From Duganella guangzhouensis (lineage in GTDB: Bacteria > Pseudomonadota > Gammaproteobacteria > Burkholderiales > Burkholderiaceae_D): a DNA stretch of 64,000 bases. Location: NCBI RefSeq assembly GCF_009674535.1, contig NZ_WKJK01000005.1:62001-126000 (forward strand). The letters run 5' to 3'. Position numbers and translations under genes: made by a program. Below the pieces are notes generated by a model, which was not told the DNA's origin, did not search any database, and saw only the letters and a program-made list of their open reading frames with translations. Shown here piece by piece: positions 24,963 through 32,921 of this stretch (positions are counted from its first letter, which is position 1; each line of letters begins with the position of its first letter).

Positions 24963-27356
24963 CTACATGCTAGCCCTGAATTCCACGCCGATTGCGCGCG
25001 GCGGGGTAATGTTCGCATACGGCGCGCCGTATTGTTCGGTTTGTCCCGCCAGCGATTGTACATAACGTTGATCGAATACGTTATTGATAATCAGCGCCAC
25101 GCCGTAGCGCGCGCTCGGACTGTCCCAGCCCACGCGCAGATCGAACTTGCTTTGCGCGGTGCCGGTTTTCAGCGTGGCGGTGCGCAGGCAGCTCAGGGCC
25201 GCCGTATCGCTGTTGCAGCGCTGCGCCGTCGCATGCGTGCCCTGGAAGTTGACGCTGGCGCGGCCGGACGCGGTTTCCCAATTCAGGTTGATGCCCGCCA
25301 TGGCGGTCAGGCGCGGCGTGCCAACCGGCTGGCCGCCCAGATCCAGCGTGACGTTGCCGTCGGCGTCCAGGCGCTGGTAGCGGGTGTAGGTCTGGTCGAT
25401 GTACTCGAAGCCGCCGAACAGCGTGATACGCGGCGAAACGCGGATGCGGCCATCCACATCCAGTCCGTGCGCCTTCTGGTCGCTGGACACCACGTTATAG
25501 GTCGGTACCGTGCCCACGCTGTACAGCTGGATATCCTGCAGGTTTTTGAACTTGTAGGCGAACAGCGAGGCGTTGACGGTGGCGCGGATATCCGGCAAGG
25601 CCAGTTTCACGCCAGCCTCGAAGTTGGTCATCTTTTCCGGCTCAAAGCTGGGGTCCTGGCCGGTGCGGGTGGTCGATGACGGATTTGGCGGCGTGAAGAT
25701 ATTGAAGCCGCCGGCCTGGTAACCGCGCGACACCGACGCGAACAGCAGCGTGTCCTTGTTCAGCTTATGGTCCAGCACCAGGCGTGGGCTCCAGTCGCTC
25801 CACTCCTTTTCGCGCGTGACCGGTGACGACGCCAGTTGCGCGGCGGTGGCAAAGATCACGTTGGAGGGGAAGCTGGACGCATCAAGGCCGGCCAGCGCGC
25901 CGAAGCGGCTGAGGAAATCATCCAGCTGCGGCGACACGCGGCCCGGCACGTACCACGTCATGCGCTTTTTGTCGCGCGTGTAGCGCAGGCCGAAGGTGGC
26001 ATTGGTTTGCGGCGTCAGGTGCCAGATGGTGTCGCCGTAGACCGAGGCCGACTTGGTGCGCACATCGCTGTAGTGCGTTTCATCCCACGAGAACACCGAG
26101 TCGGCGGCGATGCCCGGTATGCCGGCCGCCGCCAGGCCGCCGAACAGCGTGGCGAAGTTGGCGTCACCGCCGGCGAACACGCTCAGCGTATCCAGCGTGC
26201 CGGTGGTGACGTAGGCGCCGGCGTCCTGATGTTCGTTATTGTGATAGAAGCTCAGACCCGCGATCCAGTCCAGCTGATCGTTTTTGCCGGACAGTTTGAA
26301 CTCCTGCTGGAAGCTGTGCGCGCGTTTGGCATCCAGCGTGCTCAGATACAGATCGTTGCGCGCACCGCCGTCGTTGTCGGTGAAGTTGTGGGTCTTGAAG
26401 CGGCGATAGGCGGTGGTCGAGCTGAAGGTCATGCCGGCCAGCGGCGTTTCGAAACGCAGCGTGGCACCGTCGAACAAACGGCCTTCGCTGCCTTGCTGGT
26501 CGTTGGCCAGAGGCGCATCCAGCGGATTGACGAAGTTGGCGGTGTAGGCGGCGTCGTAGACGCCCTGGTAGCCGCCCAGTGGCAGCGCCGGATTCTTGAT
26601 CACGCCGAAGGCGGGGCGGCCGTACTGCTCCATGTTCTCGTGCTCCCACGCGAACACCAGCTTGGCGTCACCCAGGTCCTTGCGCAGCGAGACGCGGGTG
26701 GCCCAGTCCTTGTCGCCGCCGGACTTCTTGCCGGTGGCGGTATTGTCGGCCCAGCCCTCGCTGCCGGCGCGCACCGCCACGAAGCGCGCCGCAAAGGTAT
26801 CGCTGATGGGGAAGTTCATCATCACGTCCGCATTGGCGCGATTGAAGCGCCCCAGCTTGACGTGAGCGGCGGCGTCCAGCTCCTTGCCTGGCTCATTGGT
26901 GGTGATGGCGATGGCGCCTGCCGCGCTGTTACGGCCGAACAGCGTGCCTTGCGGCCCCTTGATGACTTCAATGCGCTGCACGTCGATGAAGTTCATCAGC
27001 GCGCCGCCGGTCTTGCCGGTGTAGACGCCGTCGACGTAGATGCCGACCGGCGAATCGGTGGCGATGCCGAAGTCGCCGGCCTGCACGCCCCGGATGCCGA
27101 AGGCGGGCTGCGTCGGTTCGATCGCATCCACCGTCAGGCCGGGGATATAGCCATTGAGGTCCGCCAGATCCTTGGCACCCACGGCTTCGATGTCCTTGGT
27201 GGAGAGTACCTGCATCGTCATTGGTACATCCTGCACCAGCTGCTTGCGCGACTGGGCGGTCACCACCACCGACTGTAGCTCATCGGCCGCGTAGGCGCTG
27301 GGCGTGAGGAAGGCAGTGGCCAGACTTGCAGCGATTACAGTGCGATGCGCATTCAT
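24963..27356 (-). CDS. TonB-dependent outer-membrane receptor
   Basis: A 797-residue outer-membrane receptor. Signal peptide NAHRTVIAASLATAFLTPSAYA, then a TonB-box-like DELQSVVVTAQ, a plug domain (about 45-160) with VEAIKGPQGT-type sequence (IEVIKGPQGTLFGRNSAAG), and a 22-strand-type barrel ending with an aromatic-poor REFRASM-like end (GVEFRASM). The plug resembles receptors of the sphingomonad/caulobacter iron-or-aromatic group; the ligand is unknown. ATG 27356 is preferred over GTG 27362, with AAGGG upstream. It leads a probable operon with the serine hydrolase, MaoC-like and NnrU genes. Confidence 0.9.
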   Translation of the reverse strand: MNAHRTVIAASLATAFLTPSAYAADELQSVVVTAQSRKQLVQDVPMTMQVLSTKDIEAVGAKDLADLNGYIPGLTVDAIEPTQPAFGIRGVQAGDFGIATDSPVGIYVDGVYTGKTGGALMNFIDVQRIEVIKGPQGTLFGRNSAAGAIAITTNEPGKELDAAAHVKLGRFNRANADVMMNFPISDTFAARFVAVRAGSEGWADNTATGKKSGGDKDWATRVSLRKDLGDAKLVFAWEHENMEQYGRPAFGVIKNPALPLGGYQGVYDAAYTANFVNPLDAPLANDQQGSEGRLFDGATLRFETPLAGMTFSSTTAYRRFKTHNFTDNDGGARNDLYLSTLDAKRAHSFQQEFKLSGKNDQLDWIAGLSFYHNNEHQDAGAYVTTGTLDTLSVFAGGDANFATLFGGLAAAGIPGIAADSVFSWDETHYSDVRTKSASVYGDTIWHLTPQTNATFGLRYTRDKKRMTWYVPGRVSPQLDDFLSRFGALAGLDASSFPSNVIFATAAQLASSPVTREKEWSDWSPRLVLDHKLNKDTLLFASVSRGYQAGGFNIFTPPNPSSTTRTGQDPSFEPEKMTNFEAGVKLALPDIRATVNASLFAYKFKNLQDIQLYSVGTVPTYNVVSSDQKAHGLDVDGRIRVSPRITLFGGFEYIDQTYTRYQRLDADGNVTLDLGGQPVGTPRLTAMAGINLNWETASGRASVNFQGTHATAQRCNSDTAALSCLRTATLKTGTAQSKFDLRVGWDSPSARYGVALIINNVFDQRYVQSLAGQTEQYGAPYANITPPRAIGVEFRASM

Positions 27357-27371
27357 TGTCACCCTTCACAC

Positions 27372-27394
27372 AATCGTTTTAAGTGCCAACGATT
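27372..27394. promoter_or_regulatory. Perfect inverted repeat upstream of the TBDR operon
   Basis: AATCGTT (27372-27378) and AACGATT (27388-27394) form a perfect 7-bp dyad with a 9-base spacer, 16 bases upstream of the TBDR ATG. Size and location fit a repressor operator, or a hairpin in the 5' leader. The regulator is not identified. Confidence 0.35.
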
Positions 27395-27442
27395 ATGCCT
27401 TTAACAATGATAAATACTCAAGAAATACGCGGCCGGATGAGG

Positions 27443-28012
27443 CTAATCTAATACAGTCGGTTTAATAGCGGCGATGCAGCCTGCCATGGCGCCCAGCAGG
27501 TGCGCGGGCCAGGCGACGCGCACATCGGCCGGCAGATCGGACCAGCCGGCCGTGAGTCCACCGGCTTCGGCGCCGATCTTGGCCAACAGCGCGAGGGCCA
27601 GCAGCGCCAGCGGCGCGCGGCCATAGGTGCCGCTACGTCGCCACAGCGCGGCGATGGCCAGCACCGTCAGCATGACAGCGATGCCGGATGCGCCCCGGTA
27701 GTACAGGCATTCCGGTGCAAGCAGCAGCAAACCGATGGCGATTAGCGGCGCCGCCAGCAGAAGCGCAACCATCAGGCGTCGCCATCCCAGCAACTGGCCG
27801 GCGATGGCAGCCGCCGCCAGCGCGGTGGCGTAATCGATCAGCGCATGCTGCATCGAATAGTGCACCAGATGGCAGCTCCACAGTCGCCACAGTTCTCCCG
27901 TCAGGATGGCGTGACGGTTGAACTCCAGCAGCTCAGCGACGGCGGCCGACTGCATAGGCCACGCTGCCGAGTATCGCCACCATCGCAAGGCTGAACCAGC
28001 CCATGCCGCCAC
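27443..28012 (-). CDS. rrtA: Rhombosortase (rhomboid-type GlyGly-CTERM protease)
   Basis: A 189-residue intramembrane serine protease. Family features: GELWRLWSCHLVHYSMQHALIDY, catalytic GxSG in YRGASG (Ser109), and the His in VAWPAHLLGAMAG (His171). Rhombosortases cleave GlyGly-CTERM tails of exported proteins. The gene immediately upstream encodes such a tail, and the genes overlap: GTG 28012 gives an 80-base overlap, ATG 27955 a 23-base overlap. The GTG start has an AAAGGCG upstream, but either way the usual first membrane helix is poorly hydrophobic here. Activity is likely but not certain. Confidence 0.8.
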   Translation of the reverse strand: MAAWAGSALRWWRYSAAWPMQSAAVAELLEFNRHAILTGELWRLWSCHLVHYSMQHALIDYATALAAAAIAGQLLGWRRLMVALLLAAPLIAIGLLLLAPECLYYRGASGIAVMLTVLAIAALWRRSGTYGRAPLALLALALLAKIGAEAGGLTAGWSDLPADVRVAWPAHLLGAMAGCIAAIKPTVLD

Positions 28013-28763
28013 CGCCTTTGTAGCCGGCCTTGTTTTCGATCTGGTAGCCGGTGTTGTTCTTCACCCGTTCGCGGAAGCCGTCCAACTGCGCCTGCAACTG
28101 CGGCACCAACTGGTCGACCGCCTGCTCGTAGCCTTCGGTGCCGGCGGCGCGGGTTTTTTCGCCGATGCCGGACAGGCTGGCGCTGCCCTTGACGCGGCTG
28201 GTGCCCGGTGCGCGGAACAGCAGTTGGTGGCTGTTGATGTCGAACACCGAGGCATCCAGCATGGTCTGGACGTCGTATTGATCGCCATGCACGACGTAGG
28301 CGCCGACGATGGTCCAGTACAGCACCGACAGCGCATTGCTATCGTTGAACTGCACCTGGTCGTAGGAGAGCAGGGCGACCACTTCGACGTCGAACATGCG
28401 TCCCACCTGTTCCAGATTGGCGAAGCCGCCTTTCGGGCGCAGGTACTGGGTGGGGATGATTTCGATTTTGCCGATGTATTCGTGGCGCGAGAAGGAGTCG
28501 CGCACGCGCTCCAGCAGCTTCATTTTAGCCGCTTCCGGCAGACCGTTGTTCCAGTTGGAGCCGGGCACGAAGGCGATGCCGACTTTGACTGGCGGCCGCA
28601 GTTTCACCACGGTCGGCGTCAGCTCCGGCGCCGCTTTCGCGTCCGGATACAGATAATCGACGATGCTGCCGTTTTGCTTGATGCCGTTGGGTGCGCGCCA
28701 CCAGGCGCAGCTGCTGAGCGCCATCGCGGCGATCAGGATCGCCAGTGCTTTTATCAGTTTCAT
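27933..28763 (-). CDS. Rhombotarget-type lipoprotein with GlyGly-CTERM tail
   Basis: A 276-residue predicted lipoprotein: signal peptide with lipobox LSSC (Cys19), a soluble domain, and a C-terminal GlyGly-CTERM sorting signal (about 250-276: GGGG, a hydrophobic helix FSLAMVAILGSVAYAV, then GRRR). This matches the known rhombotarget lipoprotein family, whose genes sit beside rhombosortase. The protein would be lipidated at one end and released or retained by cleavage at the other. The function of its central domain is unknown. The sorting-tail codons double as the 5' end of the protease gene. Confidence 0.85.
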   Translation of the reverse strand: MKLIKALAILIAAMALSSCAWWRAPNGIKQNGSIVDYLYPDAKAAPELTPTVVKLRPPVKVGIAFVPGSNWNNGLPEAAKMKLLERVRDSFSRHEYIGKIEIIPTQYLRPKGGFANLEQVGRMFDVEVVALLSYDQVQFNDSNALSVLYWTIVGAYVVHGDQYDVQTMLDASVFDINSHQLLFRAPGTSRVKGSASLSGIGEKTRAAGTEGYEQAVDQLVPQLQAQLDGFRERVKNNTGYQIENKAGYKGGGGMGWFSLAMVAILGSVAYAVGRRR

Positions 28764-28881
28764 GTTGTTCTCCCACCCTGTGTTTATAGTGCAGGCGAGT
28801 ATAAGGACACAACAATCGGACAGAAAGCACCGGCGCGTGAAGTATCAGGCGGCGATACGCGCGGTATCGCCGGGAAGCTGA

Positions 28882-31023
28882 TTAGAAGCTGGTTGAGATG
28901 CCGGCGTACAGCGAACGGCGCTCGCCATACTGTGGCGCGCCGACGCCGATGCCGGAACCGTCGCGCAGCAGGTAGACCTTGTCGAAGGCATTGATCAGCG
29001 CCAGGCGACCCTCGATGGTGCCAACCGGCGTCGCCTTCCACGTATGCGTCAGCGCGAAGTTGACGGTGGTGTAGTGCGGCAGATGGCCGGAGTTCGGCGC
29101 GCCGCCGTCCGGCGTCATGCGCAGGCCGCTGCCATACAGGACGTCGCTGCTGATCTGCGAATCGCCCCAGTGGTAGTGGGCACCACCGGACACCGATACG
29201 GTCTGGTCGTGGTCGACGTGTACGTAGTGGTTGGCGATGTATGCCAGTTCGTCGGCGCCGAACAGCGACTGACCGGAGACGATGTCGCTGGCTTCGGCCT
29301 TCTGCGTGGTCACGTTGAGGAAACCGCCCCAGTTCTTCTGGTTGTAGACCGCCGACAGCTCCAGACCTTTGGCAAAGCCATGGTCGTAGTTGAACGGCGA
29401 CAGTATCAGCGCCTGGCCGAACTGTCCTTCATCCAGCATGTTGTGGATCTTTTTGTAGTAGGCGTCCGCCGTCACCGTCAGCTGTTCGCTGAACTGGTGG
29501 CTCAGGCCAATGTCGTAGTAGTTGGTGCGCTCGGACTTGACGTTGTCCGAGGTGGCCACTTCCGGCGCGTTGGTGGTGCCGGCGTATTTGTCGATGCTCG
29601 ACTGCGCCGCCAGTTCTTGCGGTGGCGGCGTGAAGTAGCGCGAGTAACCGGCGTGCAGCGCCGTGCCCTTGGCCAGCTGGTAGGACACGTTGATGCGCGG
29701 GCTCCACTGCTGTTCGTCGACATAGGCTTGTACTTTATCGAAGCGCACGCCGTAGTTGATGGTCAGCGGCGCGCCGATATGCCATTCATCCTGCAGATAG
29801 ACGCTGGACTGCTTGCCGACCATGCTGGTGTTATCGACGATGGTGCGTGGCACAGTGCTGGCCTGGGTGCCGTCGTCGTTCAGATCGAACACGCCCACGC
29901 TGTTGTCGCTGTGGGTGGTCTGGCGCGTGTAGGCCAGGCCGGTGCGGATGGTATGGGTGTCATTCAGCTTGTAGCTGGCGTCGAACTGCAGGCCGTTGGA
30001 GGTGTTCGAGCGCAGCGTGTTGGAGGCCACGCCGTTGTAGGCGAGGTCGCCGATCGGGTCAGGCGTGTAGTGCAGCTCGGAGTACTGGTGGAAGGTCGAC
30101 ACCTGGTAATTCAGGTCGCCCAGGCTTTTTTGCAGCGACAGCACCACGAAGCGATTCACCTCGCGCTGGTTTTCGTTCAGCTGCGACGAATCCGGCACGG
30201 TGGCGCCGCTGACCGCGAACGATGCGTCCTGACCCGGATTGTTCGGGATCTGGAAGCGGCCGTTATAGGTGCCGAACATCAGGCCCAGGCGGGTGTTATC
30301 GTCGACGAAGTAGGACAGCGTGCCGAAGGATTTGGTCTGCTTGGTGCGGTCGTGCAGCGCGCTGGTGGTCGGCAGCGGGTTCTCGATACCGAGACCGTTC
30401 GACAGATAGCTGCCGGACAGGTAGTAATTGAAGGCGCCCTGGGTGCCGAAGAACTCCGCGCTTGGCTGCACATAATCATGGCTGCCGACCAGAACGCCGA
30501 CGCGGCCGCCGGAAGTCGGTTGGCCTTCCTTGGTCTGGATATCGATGATGCCGGCGGTGCGCAAGCCGAATTGGGCTGGCAGCGCGCCGGTGATGAAGTC
30601 GGTCGATTCAACGAAGCGGGTATCGATCGACTGGCCAAAGCCGCTGATCGATTCCGGCAGTTGCACGCCGTTGACGCGGTACTGCACGTTGCCGTGGTCA
30701 TCGCGCACGTGGATCGATCCGGAGCCCTTGGAGTCCTGGCTCACGCCAGGAAGGCGCAGCAGCACTTCATTGAATGGCGTGTTGTCGCCCTGGCCCAGCT
30801 GATCGACCATGTGTTTGTCGATGCTGTAGATGGTGGTGCCGACGTTAGGCGACAGGTCGATGCGCGCGCTCTTCAGGTGCGCGGCGGTGACTTCCACCGA
30901 TGGCATCACGGTGGCGCTATCGGTAGCGGTAGTGGTAGCCGCATCCTCCGCGTAAGCGTGGTGGGAATAGAAAGCGGCGGCGAGCAGCAGTGGCAGGGTG
31001 CGGAGTTGTGGCTTGTGTTGCAT
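28882..31023 (-). CDS. TonB-dependent outer-membrane receptor (second)
   Basis: A 713-residue receptor. Signal peptide QHKPQLRTLPLLLAAAFYSHHAYA; plug with SVEVTAAHLKSARIDLSP, YRVNGVQLPESISGFGQ and FITGALPAQFGLRTAGIIDIQTKEG; barrel ending RRSLYAGISTSF with the terminal Phe typical of outer-membrane barrels. The plug resembles the group of receptors without an obvious siderophore partner. The ATG at 31023 follows AAGGA; the frame extends to 31068. The small His/Cys-containing protein gene lies 66 bases upstream on the same strand, hinting at metal uptake or sensing. Ligand unknown. Confidence 0.9.
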   Translation of the reverse strand: MQHKPQLRTLPLLLAAAFYSHHAYAEDAATTTATDSATVMPSVEVTAAHLKSARIDLSPNVGTTIYSIDKHMVDQLGQGDNTPFNEVLLRLPGVSQDSKGSGSIHVRDDHGNVQYRVNGVQLPESISGFGQSIDTRFVESTDFITGALPAQFGLRTAGIIDIQTKEGQPTSGGRVGVLVGSHDYVQPSAEFFGTQGAFNYYLSGSYLSNGLGIENPLPTTSALHDRTKQTKSFGTLSYFVDDNTRLGLMFGTYNGRFQIPNNPGQDASFAVSGATVPDSSQLNENQREVNRFVVLSLQKSLGDLNYQVSTFHQYSELHYTPDPIGDLAYNGVASNTLRSNTSNGLQFDASYKLNDTHTIRTGLAYTRQTTHSDNSVGVFDLNDDGTQASTVPRTIVDNTSMVGKQSSVYLQDEWHIGAPLTINYGVRFDKVQAYVDEQQWSPRINVSYQLAKGTALHAGYSRYFTPPPQELAAQSSIDKYAGTTNAPEVATSDNVKSERTNYYDIGLSHQFSEQLTVTADAYYKKIHNMLDEGQFGQALILSPFNYDHGFAKGLELSAVYNQKNWGGFLNVTTQKAEASDIVSGQSLFGADELAYIANHYVHVDHDQTVSVSGGAHYHWGDSQISSDVLYGSGLRMTPDGGAPNSGHLPHYTTVNFALTHTWKATPVGTIEGRLALINAFDKVYLLRDGSGIGVGAPQYGERRSLYAGISTSF

Positions 31024-31089
31024 GTTAAATCCTTGAATGTACAGACGTGGCGAAGCGACAGCCCGCAATGGGTGCGCAACGATTTAAAT

Positions 31090-31425
31090 TCAGATGGAGG
31101 TAACAGCAACGCCGGGCGGCGCGTGTGAAGGCGGAGTCAGATAGCCGGTTTGTGCGGCGCGCACCACGGTCGGCGGCGCCAGTACCGGCAGGCTGGTTTG
31201 CAGTGTGGTCGGCGCCACCGCGATGACGGTCGGCGGCGGTGCGCCGGTCGGCATGTCGGCCACAAAGCAGGCCGCGCAATCCGGTGCGTTTTCGGTGTAA
31301 GCGTGGTTGTGTGATACCGCGCCAAACAGCTGCAGCGCCAGGAACATCAGCGCGAACAGCATCAACACGCGCTGGTAGCGCGTCTTGCGTTGTGCTGTGC
31401 TGCTGATGATGTCCGGGGCGTACAT
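31090..31425 (-). CDS. Small DUF2946-like membrane protein with His/Cys motif
   Basis: A 111-residue protein with one N-terminal membrane segment (VLMLFALMFLALQLFGAV) followed by SHNHAYTENAPDCAACFVAD, which places two His and a CxxC pair just outside the membrane, then a Pro/Thr/Val-rich tail. The pattern resembles DUF2946 proteins often found beside TonB-dependent receptors and copper-handling genes. Metal binding is an inference from the His and Cys residues. It probably shares a transcript with the downstream receptor gene. Confidence 0.65.
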   Translation of the reverse strand: MYAPDIISSTAQRKTRYQRVLMLFALMFLALQLFGAVSHNHAYTENAPDCAACFVADMPTGAPPPTVIAVAPTTLQTSLPVLAPPTVVRAAQTGYLTPPSHAPPGVAVTSI

Positions 31426-31452
31426 CCCACGATTTTACATGGTTTAACGCGA

Positions 31453-32106
31453 TCAGTGTTGCTGATTCAGATACGAGTCGCCCACCAGGCCGCGCCGTGT
31501 GGCCAGTACGACCGCATGGGTGCGTGCCGTGGCGCCAAGCTTGTCAAAAAGACCTTTGACATGGGTTTTGACGGTGCCGACGCCGATGCCCAGCTCGCGC
31601 GCGATCGACTTGTTGCACTGGCCTTGCGCCAGCAATTGCAGCACGTCGGTTTCGCGGCTGGTGAGGCCGATGCGGGTGAAGCTGTCAGCCACGCAGCGGC
31701 TCAGCTCAGGGCTCAGGTAGCGCATGCCGCGGCTCAGCGTGCGCACGGCGGTCAGCAGCTGTTCGGGGTCCGAATTCTGCAGCAGGTAGCCGTGCACGCC
31801 GGCCATCATGGCGGTGCGTACTTCCCATTCGCGTTCCAGTTGAGTGACGATCAGCACCCGTGGCTGGGCGTCGCCATGGTGAGCGGCAGCGGCGCGGCGC
31901 ATGTGTTCCAGGCCGCCGCGATGGTCGACGATGATGACGTCGGCGCTGCTGTGGGCGACCGATTCGGCCTCGCCGATGGCGATCTGTATATCGCCGTGCG
32001 CGCCGAGCAGCGCTGCCAGGCCGGCGCTGATGATGGCGTCCGCATGCGCGATCCGCACATGTACCTTGTCGCCCTGCTCGGTGATGACGTGGGTATCCAC
32101 TCGCAT
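31453..32106 (-). CDS. LuxR/NarL-type regulator with degenerate receiver
   Basis: A 217-residue protein: N-terminal receiver-like domain and C-terminal LuxR HTH (LTSRETDVLQLLAQGQCNKSIARELGIGVGTVKTHVKGLFDKLG). The receiver keeps the phospho-acceptor position (Asp61 in IIVDHRG) but the acidic pair is reduced (IAHAD) and the conserved Lys is Gln110 (GYLLQNSDP instead of GYLLK). Phosphorylation-dependent switching is therefore doubtful and it may act constitutively or bind a ligand. The ATG at 32106 follows GGAGAG. It is divergent from the canonical regulator at 32283; three dyads lie between them. Confidence 0.85.
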   Translation of the reverse strand: MRVDTHVITEQGDKVHVRIAHADAIISAGLAALLGAHGDIQIAIGEAESVAHSSADVIIVDHRGGLEHMRRAAAAHHGDAQPRVLIVTQLEREWEVRTAMMAGVHGYLLQNSDPEQLLTAVRTLSRGMRYLSPELSRCVADSFTRIGLTSRETDVLQLLAQGQCNKSIARELGIGVGTVKTHVKGLFDKLGATARTHAVVLATRRGLVGDSYLNQQH

Positions 32107-32200
32107 GACACTCTCCTCAAATAGAAAAATCCAATATCCAATGAGTAGAAGATTAAGCTTTCCAATGCGATTTGCCACGCCCCGATCCGGGAGGGGTGAC

Positions 32201-32243
32201 ATACCTATATGGAGGTATATGAAAACCATGACATTTATGTCAT
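32201..32243. promoter_or_regulatory. Two perfect dyads between divergent regulator genes
   Basis: ATACCT-N6-AGGTAT (32201-32218) and ATGACAT-TT-ATGTCAT (32228-32243) are perfect inverted repeats in the 176-base gap between the LuxR-type genes at 32106 (minus) and 32283 (plus). The second lies about 40 bases before the plus-strand start. They are plausible binding sites for one or both regulators. Confidence 0.45.
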
Positions 32244-32282
32244 TCTTGTGTCAGACGTCAGAACTTTATCCGCGAGTAGCTC

Positions 32283-32921
32283 ATGAAGCCCATCACCATT
32301 CTTAGTGTGGACGACCATCCCATGTTCCGCGAGGGCATAGCCAGCGTCATCGCCGACGAGGCGGACATGCGGCTGGTGGAAGAAGCCACCAACGGCGTGC
32401 AAGCGGTGGAAGCATGGCGCCGGCTGCGGCCCGACATCACGCTGATGGACATCCAGATGCCGGAGATGAACGGCATCGATGCCACCATCGCCATCCGCAA
32501 GGAATTCCCCCAGGCCCGCATTGTGGTGCTGACCACCTACGAAGGCGACGTGCTGGCGCAGCGCGCGATTTCCGCCGGCGCTGCCGGCTATCTGCTCAAG
32601 AGCATGCTGCGCCGGGAACTGCTGGCCACCATCCGCTGCGTGCACGAGGGCCGGCGCAGCATCCCGGCCGCCGTCGCCAGCGGCATCGCCGAGCACTGGC
32701 ACGAGGGCGCTTTGAGCAAGCGCGAAGTCGAAGTGCTGCAGTTGGTGGCCGGAGGCCAGAGCAATAAGCGCATCGGCATGCACCTGGTGATTTCGGAGGA
32801 AACCGTCAAGGTCCACATGAAGAGCATCCTGGCCAAGCTGAATGCCAGCGACCGCACCCATGCCGTCACCCTTGCCATCGAACGTGGCATCCTCGATTTG
32901 CACGCCTGCGGCGTACAGTAA
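32283..32921 (+). CDS. NarL-family response regulator
   Basis: A 212-residue two-component response regulator. The receiver has SVDDHPMFREG, phospho-acceptor Asp56 (LMDIQMP), VVLTTY and GYLLK, all intact. The LuxR HTH (LSKREVEVLQLVAGGQSNKRIGMHLVISEETVKVHMKSILAKL) binds DNA. It converges with the propeller histidine kinase gene, with stop codons adjacent (32921/32922), which is its most likely partner. It is very similar to the regulator at 39331, especially over the HTH, suggesting duplication. Confidence 0.93.
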   Translation: MKPITILSVDDHPMFREGIASVIADEADMRLVEEATNGVQAVEAWRRLRPDITLMDIQMPEMNGIDATIAIRKEFPQARIVVLTTYEGDVLAQRAISAGAAGYLLKSMLRRELLATIRCVHEGRRSIPAAVASGIAEHWHEGALSKREVEVLQLVAGGQSNKRIGMHLVISEETVKVHMKSILAKLNASDRTHAVTLAIERGILDLHACGVQ

